A DNA stretch of 64,000 nt, from positions 1 to 64,000 of the forward strand of contig NZ_PYGI01000007.1 of the NCBI RefSeq assembly GCF_003014615.1. Reading direction: 5' to 3'. The notes under the pieces were generated by a model, which was not told where the DNA came from, did not search any database, and saw only the letters and a program-made list of their open reading frames with translations. The position numbers were made by a program, and so were the translations under genes. Within the stretch, counting starts at the first letter, position 1; each line of letters begins with the position of its first letter. This DNA is from Marinobacterium halophilum. Its GTDB lineage: Bacteria; Pseudomonadota; Gammaproteobacteria; Pseudomonadales; Balneatricaceae. This document shows positions 40,310-52,043 of the stretch, in pieces.

Positions 40310-41830
40310 TTAAACCAGACGCTTGCGCTCATTAGAAGGCGGAATGTTCATTGCTTCACGATATTTTGCAATCGTGCGTCTGGCGACATTGATTCCCTGT
40401 TCTTTTAGCAGCTGAGCGATCTTGTTGTCACTGAGCGGTTTGGTGGTGCTCTCATTATTGACCAGTTTCTTGATCAAGGCCCGTATGGCCGTAGAAGAGG
40501 CCGCTCCGCCATCGGATGTGCTGACATGGCTGGAAAAGAAATACTTGAGCTCGAAGATGCCTCTGGGAGTGTGCATGTACTTCTGGGTGGTGACACGAGA
40601 AATGGTGGACTCGTGCATCTCCACGGCCTCTGCAATGTCATGCAGCACCATCGGTTTCATGCCTTCTTCGCCCTCTTCGAAAAAATCGATCTGGCGGGCG
40701 ACGATTTCGGTGGCTACCTTGAGCAGGGTTTCGTTGCGGCTAAGCAGGCTTTTCAGGAACCAGCGTGCTTCCTGCAGATGGTTTTTCAGGTAGGTATTAT
40801 CGGCACTATTATCGGCGCGCCGGATCAGATCGGCATACTGGGTATTGATACGCAGGCGCGGTGACGCATCGTTGTTGAGGCTAACATTCCAGTGGCCCTG
40901 TATCTTGCGCACAATAATGTCCGGAATGACGTATTCGGGCTGTTCCGAACTGATCAGGGTGCCGGGTTTTGGATTCAGGCTCTGGATCAGGCTGATTACC
41001 TGTTGCAGACTGTCTTCCTTGAGGCGCAGACGGCGCATCAGGCTGCGATAGTCGTGGCTGCCGAGCAGGTGCAAGTGGTCGCGCACCAGCCGTATGGCTT
41101 CGTTGAGCAGTGGGGTTGTTTCAGGCAGTTGGCGCAGTTGCAGTTGCAGGCATTCGCTCAGGTCTCGGGCGCAGACGCCGGCCGGATCGAATTGCTGGAC
41201 TCTGTGCAGCACGGCTTCGACTTCGGCAATGTCGGCTTCTGCGAACAGGGCGGCTTCGCTCTGCTGGAAATGCTCCAGAACGTCGTCGAGTGTCGTGCGC
41301 AGATAGCCATCGGCATCAACCGCGTCGATCAACGCCAGCGCGACCATACGGTCGCTGTCATTCATCGGCGTAAGGTTGAGCTGCCACAGCAGATGGTCCT
41401 GAAGGTTGTCTTCGGCGCAGTCGTTGTCGCCGGGCTCCCAATCACTGTCCCGTTCAGGGCCGGGTGTGCTCTGGCTCTGGAAGGTATCATCCCACTGGCT
41501 ATCGGTGGCCAGTTCGGCCGGGATCTGCTCATTCCAGCTGTCTTCGCCGTGGGTCTCGTCGTCCCAGGCCTCGTCCGCAGACGCTTCCTGAGCGTCATGT
41601 TCGTTATCACCCTGTTCCCGCGCCTGTTCCTGCTTGTCGGCCTCGGCCTCGGCTTCGGCGGCAGCCGTTTCCTGGTCATCTTCGGCTTCAAGCAAGGGGT
41701 TGCTTTCCAGGGCTTCCTGAATTTCCTGCTGCAGATCCAGAGTCGACAGCTGCAGCAAGCGAATAGCCTGCTGCAGCTGAGGTGTCATGGTCAGTTGTTG
41801 GCCGATCTTGAGTTGTAACGACTGCTTCAT
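40310..41830 (-). CDS. rpoN: RNA polymerase sigma-54 factor RpoN
   Basis: A 506-residue sigma-54. The Gln-rich activator-interacting region I ([27 protein letters not shown]) is followed by an acidic region II rich in Glu/Asp (about 45-130). The core-binding domain comes next, then the HTH and the C-terminal RpoN box ARRTIAKYR that reads the -24 element. I use ATG 41830 (MKQSLQL). It needs an AAA+ enhancer-binding protein to open promoters; none is encoded in this window. It follows lptB and precedes hpf, the standard arrangement. Confidence 0.97.
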   Translation of the reverse strand: MKQSLQLKIGQQLTMTPQLQQAIRLLQLSTLDLQQEIQEALESNPLLEAEDDQETAAAEAEAEADKQEQAREQGDNEHDAQEASADEAWDDETHGEDSWNEQIPAELATDSQWDDTFQSQSTPGPERDSDWEPGDNDCAEDNLQDHLLWQLNLTPMNDSDRMVALALIDAVDADGYLRTTLDDVLEHFQQSEAALFAEADIAEVEAVLHRVQQFDPAGVCARDLSECLQLQLRQLPETTPLLNEAIRLVRDHLHLLGSHDYRSLMRRLRLKEDSLQQVISLIQSLNPKPGTLISSEQPEYVIPDIIVRKIQGHWNVSLNNDASPRLRINTQYADLIRRADNSADNTYLKNHLQEARWFLKSLLSRNETLLKVATEIVARQIDFFEEGEEGMKPMVLHDIAEAVEMHESTISRVTTQKYMHTPRGIFELKYFFSSHVSTSDGGAASSTAIRALIKKLVNNESTTKPLSDNKIAQLLKEQGINVARRTIAKYREAMNIPPSNERKRLV

Positions 41831-41880
41831 ATACACCTTGCCGAATTGACAGAGTTAGGGGATGGCATGGCTGGCGCGGT

Positions 41881-42618
41881 TCAGAGCGAGAACTGCTCTC
41901 CAAGATAGGCCCTGCGTACCTGTTCGTTGTTCAGTATATCCTGTGGATTGCCCTGGGCGAGGATGCCGCCTTCACTGACGATATAGGCCTGCTCACAGAT
42001 ATCAAGGGTCTCACGGACATTATGGTCGGTGATCAGGATGCCGATATTGCGCGACTGCAGGTGGCGTATGGTCTGTTTGATATCACTGACGGAGATCGGG
42101 TCGACACCGGCGAAGGGTTCGTCCAGCAGAATGAAATCCGGTTCGGTAGCCAGGGCGCGGGCAATTTCAACCCGGCGTCGCTCACCGCCTGACAGTGCCA
42201 TGCCGAGGCTGTCACGCAAGTGGGTAATATGAAACTCTTCCAGCAGCTGCTCAAGCAGCGTGGAGCGCTGTGCGGCGGACAGCTCCTTGCGCGTTTCCAG
42301 AATGGCGAGCAGGTTGTCACGCACGCTGAGTTTGCGGAACACTGAAGCTTCCTGGGGCAGGTAGCCGATGCCGCGACGCGCGCGCTCGTGCATGGGCAGG
42401 CGAGTCACATCGTCATCGTCGATGCGGATCTGGCCCCGGTCTGCGTTCACCAGTCCCACAATCATGTAGAAGCAGGTGGTCTTGCCAGCTCCGTTGGGGC
42501 CGAGCAGGCCGATGATCTGGCCGCTGTTCATCTGCAGTGAGACATCACGCACGACCTGACGTCCCTTGTAGCTTTTGGCCAGGTTCAGTGCTTGCAGCTG
42601 TTTTATCGGCGCTGGCAT
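41881..42618 (-). CDS. lptB: LPS export ABC transporter ATP-binding protein LptB
   Basis: A 245-residue ABC ATPase. Walker A is [11 protein letters not shown], signature [15 protein letters not shown], Walker [15 protein letters not shown], and the H-loop [10 protein letters not shown]. With LptF and LptG (not in the window) it extracts LPS from the inner membrane. It shares one base with the lptA stop (TGATG), so the two are coupled. Confidence 0.97.
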   Translation of the reverse strand: MPAPIKQLQALNLAKSYKGRQVVRDVSLQMNSGQIIGLLGPNGAGKTTCFYMIVGLVNADRGQIRIDDDDVTRLPMHERARRGIGYLPQEASVFRKLSVRDNLLAILETRKELSAAQRSTLLEQLLEEFHITHLRDSLGMALSGGERRRVEIARALATEPDFILLDEPFAGVDPISVSDIKQTIRHLQSRNIGILITDHNVRETLDICEQAYIVSEGGILAQGNPQDILNNEQVRRAYLGEQFSL

Positions 42619-43127
42619 CAGTTGCCTCCGCTTTTCGGCTGAATCACCATTTGTACGCGTTGTCCGGCATCGGTGTCGCTGCCGAAGGCGTTGACGATGG
42701 CTTTTTCCATGTTGTAAATGATGCGCTCGCCGGTAAAACTGTCCTGACCCTGGTCAACCCGTGCCGACTCGGTAATGGTCACTTCCTGCTGGGTGACGTG
42801 ATAATCCATCCGCTCGCCGTAGGCCTTGGTCAATGCCTGATCCTTGCGTGGCTGTTGCTGGAACTCGGCGGGTTTGCCGGTCGAGATGATGCGTTCAACG
42901 TTGCCGGCAGCGGTGCGATGCAGCTCGACTCGCTGGCCGCGAATAACCATGGTGCCCTGTACGATTTCAACCCGTCCGCTGTACACGGTTACGCCGGTAC
43001 GTTCATTCATGCTGGCACGGTCGGCGCTGATATGGATCGGCTGTTGCTGGTCTTCGGGCAGTGCGTGTGCCGCGAACGGCAACGTCAGCAGGGTGGCCAG
43101 TAGCAGTGGTTGAAGTTTATTGCGCAT
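42618..43127 (-). CDS. lptA: Periplasmic LPS-transport bridge protein LptA
   Basis: A 169-residue LptA with a signal peptide ([22 protein letters not shown]) and an OstA/LptA beta-jellyroll: [32 protein letters not shown] and a [17 protein letters not shown] end. It polymerises into the bridge that carries LPS from LptC to LptD. I start at ATG 43127 with AAGGGTG about 6 bases upstream. It overlaps lptC by 11 bases. Confidence 0.93.
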   Translation of the reverse strand: MRNKLQPLLLATLLTLPFAAHALPEDQQQPIHISADRASMNERTGVTVYSGRVEIVQGTMVIRGQRVELHRTAAGNVERIISTGKPAEFQQQPRKDQALTKAYGERMDYHVTQQEVTITESARVDQGQDSFTGERIIYNMEKAIVNAFGSDTDAGQRVQMVIQPKSGGN

Positions 43128-43680
43128 GATATTCACCCTTGACGTTCGAAAGCAGCTCTATCCGTTGTTGATCGAAAAATATATCCATGCCGACTGCTGA
43201 GGTCATATCGTCACCGCGCTGTACCCTTACCAAGGCATCGGTATGGGCAAACTCACGGGGTGGATACAGCGTCAGATGGTCGGTGGTCATCCGTGCCGGC
43301 AGTCCGGCAGCGGGTGTATCATGCAGTTGTACATTGCCGGTCAGCAGAATCTGTTCCTGCGAATCGGGCAGTGTGCCGCTATCGGCTTGCAGCTGGTAGT
43401 GCCCGCCGGGCTGGCGTGGAATACGCGTGACCGGGGTGTCCAGTTGCATGGCGGCCTGTTCCGGGTAGTGCTGCATCAGCGGTGTGGTGAGCACTTGCCC
43501 GGTAGTCCCATCCTCTTGCCAGCGGGTAATTTCTGCCTGACGGATGAAGAAATCGACCTGTTCAACGTCATCGCCGGTCACGGAGATTAACGGTTCTTCA
43601 CCGGTTTTCAACCCCAACCAAAGCAAAGGGGCCGCCAGCAGTACGGCAGCAACCAGCAGGCGCTGACGCTGGTTCAGCAT
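43117..43680 (-). CDS. lptC: LPS export inner-membrane protein LptC
   Basis: A 187-residue bitopic protein with an N-terminal helix (about 6-24) and a periplasmic jellyroll with DFFIRQAEITRWQEDG, LLTGNVQLHD and the C-terminal DIFFDQQRIELLSNVKGEY motif. It accepts LPS from LptBFG and hands it to LptA. Its start overlaps the kdsC stop by 7 bases. Confidence 0.93.
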   Translation of the reverse strand: MLNQRQRLLVAAVLLAAPLLWLGLKTGEEPLISVTGDDVEQVDFFIRQAEITRWQEDGTTGQVLTTPLMQHYPEQAAMQLDTPVTRIPRQPGGHYQLQADSGTLPDSQEQILLTGNVQLHDTPAAGLPARMTTDHLTLYPPREFAHTDALVRVQRGDDMTSAVGMDIFFDQQRIELLSNVKGEYHAQ

Positions 43681-44219
43681 CCGCGGTACTCCGCATAGAT
43701 GGCGTCCAGTTTGTTCTGGGCGGCCAGAATCAGTTCGCAGAACTCACGTGCGGCACCCTTGCCACCGGCCGCAGTGCTGGTCCAGTTGGCGTCTTTGCGC
43801 ACCAGCGGGTGGCCGTTGGGTACGCAGGCGCCGAACGCACAGGCGCGAATTGCGGACAGATCGGGCAGGTCGTCGCCGATATAGGCGGTGTCGGCCGCTG
43901 AATGATCGCTGTGTGCCCAGAGTTCGTTGAGGGCGACCAGCTTGTCTTCACGCCCCTGGCGCAGGTAGGTGATGCCCAGTGCTTCGGCACGGTGCTCGAC
44001 CTGAGGTGAGCGGCGTCCGGTAATGATTGCGGTTTCGATGCCGCAGCGCTGCAATAGCTTGATACCGAGCCCGTCCAGGGTGTGGAAGCTTTTGACTTCG
44101 CGGCCATCTGCCAGGAAGTTCAGGCGACCATCGGTCAGGATGCCGTCGACATCGAATACGGCCAGACGGATACCGGAGAGGGCGTCTCTCAGCTGGGGTG
44201 AAAGGCTGTCCAGGTGCAT
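43674..44219 (-). CDS. kdsC: 3-deoxy-D-manno-octulosonate 8-phosphate phosphatase KdsC
   Basis: A 181-residue C0-type HAD phosphatase without a large cap: motif I AVFDVDGILTDG, motif II TGRRSPQVEHRAE, motif IV YIGDDLPDLSA. It frees Kdo from Kdo-8-phosphate for LPS core synthesis. Its start overlaps the kdsD stop by one base. Confidence 0.96.
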   Translation of the reverse strand: MHLDSLSPQLRDALSGIRLAVFDVDGILTDGRLNFLADGREVKSFHTLDGLGIKLLQRCGIETAIITGRRSPQVEHRAEALGITYLRQGREDKLVALNELWAHSDHSAADTAYIGDDLPDLSAIRACAFGACVPNGHPLVRKDANWTSTAAGGKGAAREFCELILAAQNKLDAIYAEYRGC

Positions 44220-45190
44220 TAGATAACTCCCGCTTTGAGCATGTCATGCATATTGAGGGCACCGACCGGGCGGTCCTGTGCATCCACTACCAGCAGGGCG
44301 TTGATCTTGCGTTCCTGCATCAGGCTCAGGGCTTCTGCCGCGAGAATGCCGGGCTGAATCCGGGTGGCATCGGCGGTCATGACATCCTTGATCAGGGTCG
44401 TGGCCAGGTCGACACCCTGGTCGAGGGTGCGGCGCAGGTCGCCGTCGGTGAAGATGCCCAGCAGGCGCTGGTTACTGTCGGTGACGGCGGTCATGCCCAG
44501 GTGTTTGCGAGTCACTTCCATCAATGCTTCACGTACCGGAGTATCGGCCTGGACCAATGGGATGTCGTCGCCGGTATGCATGATGTCGTCGACCTTGAGC
44601 AGCAAACGACGTCCGAGGCTGCCACCGGGATGGGAAAAGGCAAAGTCTTCACTGCTGAAACCGCGTGCTTCCAGCAGGGCGATGGCAAGGGCGTCGCCCA
44701 GTACCAGCTGCGAGGTGGTGCTGGACGTGGGTGCGAGTCCCAGCGGGCAGGCTTCGCGGTCAACCGGAATATGCAGGCTGACATCTGCCGTGCGCGCCAG
44801 GGTTGATGCCGCGTTGGCGGTCATGCTGATCAGCGGGGCACCCATGCGTTTGATCAATGGCAGAATGGTAATGACTTCGGCGGTTTCGCCGGAATTGGAC
44901 AGTGCGAGCACCACGTCATTACCGGTAAACATGCCCAGATCACCATGGCTGGCCTCGCCCGGGTGAACAAAGAAGGCCGGGGTACCAGTGCTGGCCAGGG
45001 TCGCGGCAATCTTGTTGCCGATATGACCGGACTTGCCCATGCCGGTGACGATAACCCGCCCCCGGCAATTGAACAGCAGGTCGCAAGCCTGGCTGAAGGT
45101 CTGGTCCAGGTGATTGAGGAGCTCCTGGACAGCTTCGAGTTCAAGCTGGATGGTCTGGCGACCGGATTTCAAATAGTCAGTAGCGGTCAT
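44219..45190 (-). CDS. kdsD: D-arabinose 5-phosphate isomerase KdsD
   Basis: A 323-residue isomerase that makes arabinose-5-phosphate, the first committed precursor of Kdo. An N-terminal SIS domain (GMGKSGHIGNKIAATLASTGTPAFFVHPGEASHGDLGM) is followed by two CBS domains (about 205-320, with MTRKHLGMTAV-like VTRKHLGMTAVTD and DGDLRRTLDQG). It leads the kdsD-kdsC-lptC-lptA-lptB run and diverges from mlaF over 188 bases. Confidence 0.96.
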   Translation of the reverse strand: MTATDYLKSGRQTIQLELEAVQELLNHLDQTFSQACDLLFNCRGRVIVTGMGKSGHIGNKIAATLASTGTPAFFVHPGEASHGDLGMFTGNDVVLALSNSGETAEVITILPLIKRMGAPLISMTANAASTLARTADVSLHIPVDREACPLGLAPTSSTTSQLVLGDALAIALLEARGFSSEDFAFSHPGGSLGRRLLLKVDDIMHTGDDIPLVQADTPVREALMEVTRKHLGMTAVTDSNQRLLGIFTDGDLRRTLDQGVDLATTLIKDVMTADATRIQPGILAAEALSLMQERKINALLVVDAQDRPVGALNMHDMLKAGVI

Positions 45191-45280
45191 GAAGCGATGC
45201 CTGTCTTACGCGATCGGTTACAAAACGCCATTCTACCTCAGACCGGCGTGAAGAATGAAATCGGTGCGCCGGCGTTTGGA

Positions 45281-45309
45281 TTCACGTTTGCGGGTGACAA
45301 TGGTATATT
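45281..45309 (+). promoter_or_regulatory. Candidate sigma-70 promoter of the mla operon
   Basis: TTCACG (45281-45286), a 17-base spacer and TATATT (45304-45309) lie in the kdsD-mlaF divergent gap, about 70 bases before the mlaF start. The -10 matches 5 of 6 and the -35 matches 4 of 6 consensus bases. Confidence 0.5.
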
Positions 45310-45378
45310 GCGCTGTCAAATTTCTGCCGGCCGACTCTGTGCCGGCTTGGTGAATGGAAGCAGGAGTTTTCCGGGTCA

Positions 45379-46188
45379 ATGAAGCCTGCAGACGATAGCA
45401 TTATCGATGTTCAGGGGTTGAGCTTCTCCCGTGGTGAGCGGGCAATCTTTGATGCCGTGGATATTCAGATTCCACGTGGCAAAATCACGGCAATCATGGG
45501 GCCTTCGGGTACGGGCAAAACCACGCTGTTAAAATTGATCGGCGGCCAATTGCGCCCGGAAGGCGGTAAAATCCTGCTGGACGGTGACAATATCCCGTCA
45601 CTCGGGCGGCGAGAACTCTTTGAGGTGCGTGAGCGCATGGGCATGTTGTTTCAGAGCGGTGCTCTGTTTACCGACATGACCGTTTTTGAAAACGTCGCTT
45701 TCCCCTTGCGGGTACATACCGAACTGCCTGATGACATGATCCGTGATGTGGTACTGATGAAGCTTCAGGCGGTGGGCTTGCGCGGTGCGCGCGAGCTGAT
45801 GCCTAGCGAGCTTTCCGGTGGCATGGCGCGGCGGGTGGCACTGGCGCGCGCGATTGCGCTGGATCCTGACATTGTCATGTATGACGAACCCTTTACCGGC
45901 CAAGACCCGATAGCCATGGGGGTGCTGGTCAATCTGATTCGGCGTTTGAACCAGGCGCTGGGGCATACCAGTATTATTGTCTCGCATGACATCAAGGAAA
46001 CGCTGGGCATTGCCGACTATATCTATCTGCTCTCTGATGCCAAGGTGATCGCCCAGGGCACGCCGGAAGAGCTGGCCGATGTCGATTCCGAACAAGTGCG
46101 CCAGTTCATGCAAGGGTTGCCGGACGGCCCGGTGCCGTTTCACTTCAAAGCGCCTGATTATTATCAGGATCTGCTACAGGAACTCTGA
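45379..46188 (+). CDS. mlaF: Phospholipid transport ATP-binding protein MlaF
   Basis: A 269-residue ABC ATPase of the Mla system: Walker [11 protein letters not shown], signature [14 protein letters not shown], Walker [15 protein letters not shown], switch His in [10 protein letters not shown]. MlaFEDB moves phospholipid between the inner membrane and the MlaC shuttle to keep the outer leaflet free of phospholipid. It leads mlaF-mlaE-mlaD-mlaC-mlaB, and mlaE starts 2 bases after its stop. Confidence 0.96.
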   Translation: MKPADDSIIDVQGLSFSRGERAIFDAVDIQIPRGKITAIMGPSGTGKTTLLKLIGGQLRPEGGKILLDGDNIPSLGRRELFEVRERMGMLFQSGALFTDMTVFENVAFPLRVHTELPDDMIRDVVLMKLQAVGLRGARELMPSELSGGMARRVALARAIALDPDIVMYDEPFTGQDPIAMGVLVNLIRRLNQALGHTSIIVSHDIKETLGIADYIYLLSDAKVIAQGTPEELADVDSEQVRQFMQGLPDGPVPFHFKAPDYYQDLLQEL

Positions 46189-46190
46189 TC

Positions 46191-46973
46191 ATGCTGGAAC
46201 TCTTACAGCGACTGGGTCATAAAACCCTGTCGCGCCTGGCCGCGATAGGGCGTGCCGGGCAGGTGCTGGTGCAATCGTTGGTGGCGGCACCGCAGCCGCT
46301 GGTCATGTTGCCGCTGGTGCTGAAACAGATCTACTTCGTTGGCGTGTTGTCGCTGGTCATCATTGTGGTCTCCGGTGGCTTCATCGGCATGGTTTTGGGG
46401 CTGCAGGGCTATACCATTCTGGTCGACTACGGCTCGGAGCAGGCGGTGGGGCAGATGGTGGCGCTCAGCCTGGTGCGCGAGTTGGCACCGGTGGTGGCCG
46501 CCTTGCTGTTTGCCGGTCGGGCCGGTTCTGCGTTGACAGCTGAAATCGGCCTGATGAAGGCCACTGAGCAGCTGGCCAGTCTGGAAATGATCGGGGTCGA
46601 CCCGCTGCGCCGTATTGTGGCACCTCGCCTGTGGGCAGGCTTCATCTGCATGCCGATTCTGGCAATCATCTTTGCCGTAGTCGGCATCTGGGGTGGTTCA
46701 TTGGTGGCAGTAGACTGGCTGGGCATTTATGAAGGTTCGTTCTGGGCCAACATGCAGCAGTCAGTAGATTTTTATGATGACGTGCTTAACGGCATCATCA
46801 AGGCGGTGTGTTTCGGGGTGGTAGTAACCTGGATTGCCGTATTTGAGGGGTATGATTGTATCCCGACTTCTGAAGGAATCAGTCAGGCAACGACGCGTAC
46901 TGTGGTGTATTCATCACTGGCAGTCCTCGGTCTGGACTTTATCCTGACAGCATTGATGTTTGGAGAATTGTAA
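46191..46973 (+). CDS. mlaE: Phospholipid transport permease MlaE
   Basis: A 260-residue permease with about five or six membrane helices. The MlaE signatures are [14 protein letters not shown], the conserved [30 protein letters not shown] cytoplasmic loop, and [12 protein letters not shown] near the C-terminus. It dimerises with MlaF and holds the MlaD hexamer. mlaD begins 2 bases downstream. Confidence 0.95.
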   Translation: MLELLQRLGHKTLSRLAAIGRAGQVLVQSLVAAPQPLVMLPLVLKQIYFVGVLSLVIIVVSGGFIGMVLGLQGYTILVDYGSEQAVGQMVALSLVRELAPVVAALLFAGRAGSALTAEIGLMKATEQLASLEMIGVDPLRRIVAPRLWAGFICMPILAIIFAVVGIWGGSLVAVDWLGIYEGSFWANMQQSVDFYDDVLNGIIKAVCFGVVVTWIAVFEGYDCIPTSEGISQATTRTVVYSSLAVLGLDFILTALMFGEL

Positions 46974-46975
46974 AA

Positions 46976-47434
46976 ATGCGTATGCGAACCGTTGAAATCG
47001 GTGTCGGTGCTTTCATGTTGGCGGGTATTCTGGCGCTGGTGGTGCTGGTGCTGAATGTCAGTGGCCTGAATCTGTCCGAACAGACCGGGGGCTACAAGGT
47101 ATATGCCCGCTTTGACAATATCGGCGGCTTGACGCCGCGCGCCAAGGTGGCAATGTCCGGCGTGCAGATTGGTCAGGTCACGGCAATCCGAATCGACCGG
47201 GATATGCTGATGGCCGAAGTCGAAATGGAAATCTTCAATGATGTCGACTACTTGACCACGGATAGCTCGGCCAGCATTCTGACGGCTGGCCTGCTGGGTG
47301 AGCAGTATATCGGTCTGGTGCCGGGTGCCGAAGATGAAATTCTGGGGAGTGGCGACTACATTCGTGATACCCAGTCGGCGCTGGTTCTGGAAGAACTGAT
47401 CGGCAAGTTTTTGTTCAACAAGGTGAGTGAATGA
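46976..47434 (+). CDS. mlaD: Phospholipid-binding MCE-domain protein MlaD
   Basis: A 152-residue protein with one N-terminal membrane helix (about 8-30) and a single MCE domain: YKVYARFDNIGGLTPRAKVAMSGVQIGQV and LTAGLLGEQYIGLVPG. Six copies form the periplasmic ring that carries lipid between MlaE and MlaC. The stop and the mlaC start are within a few bases. Confidence 0.95.
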   Translation: MRMRTVEIGVGAFMLAGILALVVLVLNVSGLNLSEQTGGYKVYARFDNIGGLTPRAKVAMSGVQIGQVTAIRIDRDMLMAEVEMEIFNDVDYLTTDSSASILTAGLLGEQYIGLVPGAEDEILGSGDYIRDTQSALVLEELIGKFLFNKVSE

Positions 47435-47435
47435 C

Positions 47436-48098
47436 ATGATGTTGAAACAGTGGATGACGGCGCTGCTGATGGCAGTGGCCCTGTGGATCAATCCAGCGGT
47501 GGCTGAAGCCAACTGGCAGGAGGCCAGCGAAGTTGTGGATACAGCGACTCGCGATATGCTGGCATTGATGGAGCGTGACGAGTTGACTCGTGAGGAAAAT
47601 ACCGAGCAGCTTATGCAGGAAATCGAGACCATCATTTCGCCAGTGGTTGATTTCCCCTATATCGCCAAGCGGGTCATGGGCAAATATCATCGCCGTGCTT
47701 CGCCTGAAGAGCAGGCACGCTTTGCCGACGTGTTCAAAACCACGTTGCTGCGTACCTATGCCAAATCGGTTGCGGGCTTTGAGTTGCAGCAATACCAGAT
47801 TCAGAAACCGAACGGGACCAGTCCGGAGCCGGACAAGCAGGTGGTTAACGTCGATCTGAGCGCGGCCAACGGTGAGGTGTATACGCTGGTGTATTACATG
47901 CTCAAGCAAGACGGACGCTGGACGCTGGTAAACGTGCTGGTGGATGGCATCAATCTGCGCATTACCTTCCGTAATCAGTTTGCGGACCTCTACCAGCAGA
48001 ACCGCACCATTGGCAAAACCATTGAAGCCTGGGCCGTTAAAATGCAGGACGTCAAACTGGAGAAAACCGGTAATGAAGACGACAGCAGCGAAGGTTGA
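47436..48098 (+). CDS. mlaC: Periplasmic phospholipid shuttle MlaC
   Basis: A 220-residue periplasmic protein. A signal peptide (MMLKQWMTALLMAVALWINPAVAEA) is followed by a lipid-binding Tol-Tol-Ttg2D-type domain (VVDFPYIAKRVMGKYHRRASPEEQARFADVF, LLRTYAKSVAGF). It ferries phospholipid between MlaA and MlaFEDB. I use ATG 47436, with AAGGTGAG upstream. ATG 47439 is equally possible, and the GTG at 47427 is unlikely. Its last 26 bases overlap mlaB. Confidence 0.94.
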   Translation: MMLKQWMTALLMAVALWINPAVAEANWQEASEVVDTATRDMLALMERDELTREENTEQLMQEIETIISPVVDFPYIAKRVMGKYHRRASPEEQARFADVFKTTLLRTYAKSVAGFELQQYQIQKPNGTSPEPDKQVVNVDLSAANGEVYTLVYYMLKQDGRWTLVNVLVDGINLRITFRNQFADLYQQNRTIGKTIEAWAVKMQDVKLEKTGNEDDSSEG

Positions 48099-48375
48099 AG
48101 CACCTGCGGCGGGCCAGGTCCAGCTCAGTGGTGAGCTGACATTTGCTTCCGTCCTGCAGGTACGTACGCCACTGCTGAATCAGCTGGAAGCCGCCGGCGA
48201 TGCCTGCACGCTGGATCTTGCTGGCGTGACGCGGGTCGACAGTTCGGCGTTATCACTCTGGCTGGTGTGTCAGCGACATGCCAGTCAGCGCAAACAACAG
48301 CTTAAGCTGAGCGGAATTTCTGCTGATTTTCGGGCCATTGCCGTATTGGTTGGCCTGGGCGACCAGTTGGATTGA
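48073..48375 (+). CDS. mlaB: STAS-domain protein MlaB
   Basis: A 100-residue cytoplasmic STAS protein: VQLSGELTFASVLQV, then LDLAGVTRVDSSALSLWLV with the conserved Ser pair, and a C-terminal helix. It binds MlaF and is needed for complex stability. The start ATG 48073 lies inside mlaC, a 26-base overlap in another frame. The longer in-frame extension inside mlaC is a shadow. Confidence 0.92.
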   Translation: MKTTAAKVEAPAAGQVQLSGELTFASVLQVRTPLLNQLEAAGDACTLDLAGVTRVDSSALSLWLVCQRHASQRKQQLKLSGISADFRAIAVLVGLGDQLD

Positions 48376-48387
48376 CGGTCGTATACA

Positions 48388-48417
48388 GGGGGCGTGATCG
48401 CCTTTTGCGCCCCTTTT
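48388..48417 (+). terminator. Probable terminator after mlaB
   Basis: GGGGCG and CGCCCC can pair around a loop of about 13 bases and are followed by TTTT. It sits 12 bases past the mlaB stop, before ibaG. The loop is large, so it may be weak. Confidence 0.5.
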
Positions 48418-48468
48418 CGGTATCATTCCGCGTTATTACAGAGCACACGTTAGGTACGGGAGCACCGC

Positions 48469-49990
<1,522 letters not shown>

Positions 49991-50006
49991 GTGAGCGAAG
50001 AGGCCA

Positions 50007-50657
50007 ATGAAACCACAGCTGACCATTGCCCTGTCGAAAGGGCGCATCCTGAAAGAGACGCTGCCGTTACTGGCAGCGGCGGATATCGTACCCGCTGAAG
50101 ATATTTTCAGCAGTCGTAAACTGATATTCGATACCAATCATGACCATATCAAGTTGGTGGTGATCCGTGCCACCGACGTGCCGACCTACGTCGAGTATGG
50201 CGGTGCCGACATGGGCGTGGCGGGCAAGGATGTGCTAATGGAGCATGGCGGCGCCGGCCTCTACGAGCCTCTGGATCTGGAAATTGCGGCATGCCGGTTG
50301 ATGGTTGCGGGCATGAAAGATGCGGCACCGGTGGAAGGCCGAATGAAGGTGGCCACCAAGTTCGTTAACCTGACCCGTGAATATTTCGCCCGTCAGGGAC
50401 GCCAGGTGGACATCATCAAGCTCTACGGTGCGATGGAACTGGCACCGATCATGGGGCTGGCCGACCGTATTGTTGATATCGTTGATACCGGTAATACTCT
50501 GCGTGCCAATGGTCTGGAGCCGATGCAGCACATTGCTGATATCAGCTCGCGTCTGGTTGTTGGACAGCCATCGATGAAAATGAAACATGCCCTGATTCAG
50601 CCTATTCTGGACCAGTTGCAGCTGGCGATCGACCGGCGTCGGGAGGGAGGCGAATGA
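50007..50657 (+). CDS. hisG: ATP phosphoribosyltransferase HisG (short form)
   Basis: A 216-residue HisG, the first enzyme of histidine synthesis, which joins PRPP to [21 protein letters not shown] opens the protein, and [14 protein letters not shown] is the PRPP-binding loop. It is the short form without the C-terminal regulatory domain, so a HisZ partner (not in this window) is needed for activity and feedback control. Its stop overlaps hisD by 4 bases. Confidence 0.96.
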   Translation: MKPQLTIALSKGRILKETLPLLAAADIVPAEDIFSSRKLIFDTNHDHIKLVVIRATDVPTYVEYGGADMGVAGKDVLMEHGGAGLYEPLDLEIAACRLMVAGMKDAAPVEGRMKVATKFVNLTREYFARQGRQVDIIKLYGAMELAPIMGLADRIVDIVDTGNTLRANGLEPMQHIADISSRLVVGQPSMKMKHALIQPILDQLQLAIDRRREGGE

Positions 50658-51958
50658 GTATCTCCATTCGACGTCTGGATACGGCGCAAGCGGATTTCGA
50701 TCAGCAACTGGAAGCATTGCTGGCCTGGGAAAGCGTCTCCGACGGCAAGGTCAACGAGATCGTCAACGAGGTCATTGCACGGGTGCGTGCCGAAGGTGAT
50801 ACGGCGCTGGTGGAATACACCAACCGTTTTGACCGTACATCGGCCAGCAGCATGCAGGATCTGGAGTTGGGACAGGCGCGACTGCAGCAGGCACTGAACG
50901 GCCTGCCGGCTGATCAGCGTGCAGCATTGGAGAAAGCGGCTGAACGTGTACGTGCTTACCATGAACGCCAGAAGGGCGAATCCTGGCAGTACACCGAAGC
51001 CGATGGCACCATGCTGGGGCAGCAGATTACGCCGATGGATCGGGTTGGCATCTATGTCCCCGGTGGCAAGGCCGCTTACCCGTCTTCCGTACTGATGAAC
51101 GCACTGCCGGCCCATGTGGCTGGAGTGAAAGAGATCATCATGGTCGTGCCGACACCTGAAGGCGTGCTCAACGAGCTGGTGCTGGCCGCCGCCGCACTGG
51201 CGGGTGTTGACCGCGTATTCACCTTGGGCGGTGCCCAGGCCGTGGCTGCCTTGGCCTATGGTACGCAGACCGTACCGCGGGTCGATAAAATTGTCGGTCC
51301 GGGCAATATCTTTGTAGCTACCGCCAAGCGTGCCGTATTTGGCACGGTGGGTATCGACATGATCGCCGGGCCCTCTGAAATTCTGGTGCTGTGTGATGGC
51401 CTGACCGATCCCGACTGGGTAGCGATGGACCTGTTTTCCCAGGCCGAGCATGACGAAGATGCCCAGTCGATCCTGCTGTGTCCGGATGCAGACTACATCG
51501 ATCAGGTGGAGGCCAGCATCAACAAGCTGCTGCCGACCATGGAGCGCCGTGAGATCATCGAGATTTCATTACAGAACCGTGCGGCATTGATCAAAGTGGC
51601 CGATATGGAACAAGGCACGGCCTTGAGTAACCGTATTGCACCTGAGCATCTGGAACTGTCCGTGGCGGATCCTGAGGCCATGTTGCCGCAGATTCACCAT
51701 GCCGGTGCGATCTTCATGGGGCGTTATACCGCCGAAGCACTGGGCGACTACTGCGCCGGCCCCAACCATGTGCTGCCAACATCCGGTACTGCGCGCTTCT
51801 CCTCACCACTGGGTGTCTATGACTTCCAGAAACGCTCTTCGCTGATCATGTTCTCTGCGGATGGCGCGTCGGAGATGGGTAAAGTAGCCTCTGTACTGGC
51901 ACGGGGCGAAAGCCTGACGGCGCATGCGCGTTCTGCCGAGTACCGTATCAAGGATTGA
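50654..51958 (+). CDS. hisD: Histidinol dehydrogenase HisD
   Basis: A 434-residue zinc enzyme that oxidises histidinol to histidine in the last two steps. Landmarks are [50 protein letters not shown], the EHDEDAQ and [26 protein letters not shown] metal and catalytic region. A perfect-palindrome terminator lies about 28 bases after the stop. hisC, which follows hisD in Pseudomonas, is absent here. Confidence 0.98.
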   Translation: MSISIRRLDTAQADFDQQLEALLAWESVSDGKVNEIVNEVIARVRAEGDTALVEYTNRFDRTSASSMQDLELGQARLQQALNGLPADQRAALEKAAERVRAYHERQKGESWQYTEADGTMLGQQITPMDRVGIYVPGGKAAYPSSVLMNALPAHVAGVKEIIMVVPTPEGVLNELVLAAAALAGVDRVFTLGGAQAVAALAYGTQTVPRVDKIVGPGNIFVATAKRAVFGTVGIDMIAGPSEILVLCDGLTDPDWVAMDLFSQAEHDEDAQSILLCPDADYIDQVEASINKLLPTMERREIIEISLQNRAALIKVADMEQGTALSNRIAPEHLELSVADPEAMLPQIHHAGAIFMGRYTAEALGDYCAGPNHVLPTSGTARFSSPLGVYDFQKRSSLIMFSADGASEMGKVASVLARGESLTAHARSAEYRIKD

Positions 51959-51986
51959 TAGCGTTCAGGTTATCCACACGTGCAGA

Positions 51987-52020
51987 TACACAAAAAGCTC
52001 CCTTGGGAGCTTTTTGTGTA
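51987..52020. terminator. Bidirectional terminator between hisD and algW
   Basis: A 16-bp perfect inverted repeat (TACACAAAAAGCTCCC and its complement) with a 2-base TT centre carries an A run and a T run on its two arms. It can stop both hisD transcripts and the convergent protease gene. Confidence 0.92.
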
Positions 52021-52043
52021 TTGGGCCTATCCAGCCTGCTGAT

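Noticed and set aside
40892-41818. 308-codon open frame on the plus strand
   Set aside because: Antisense to rpoN. The apparent hydrophobic stretches mirror the acidic region II of sigma-54.
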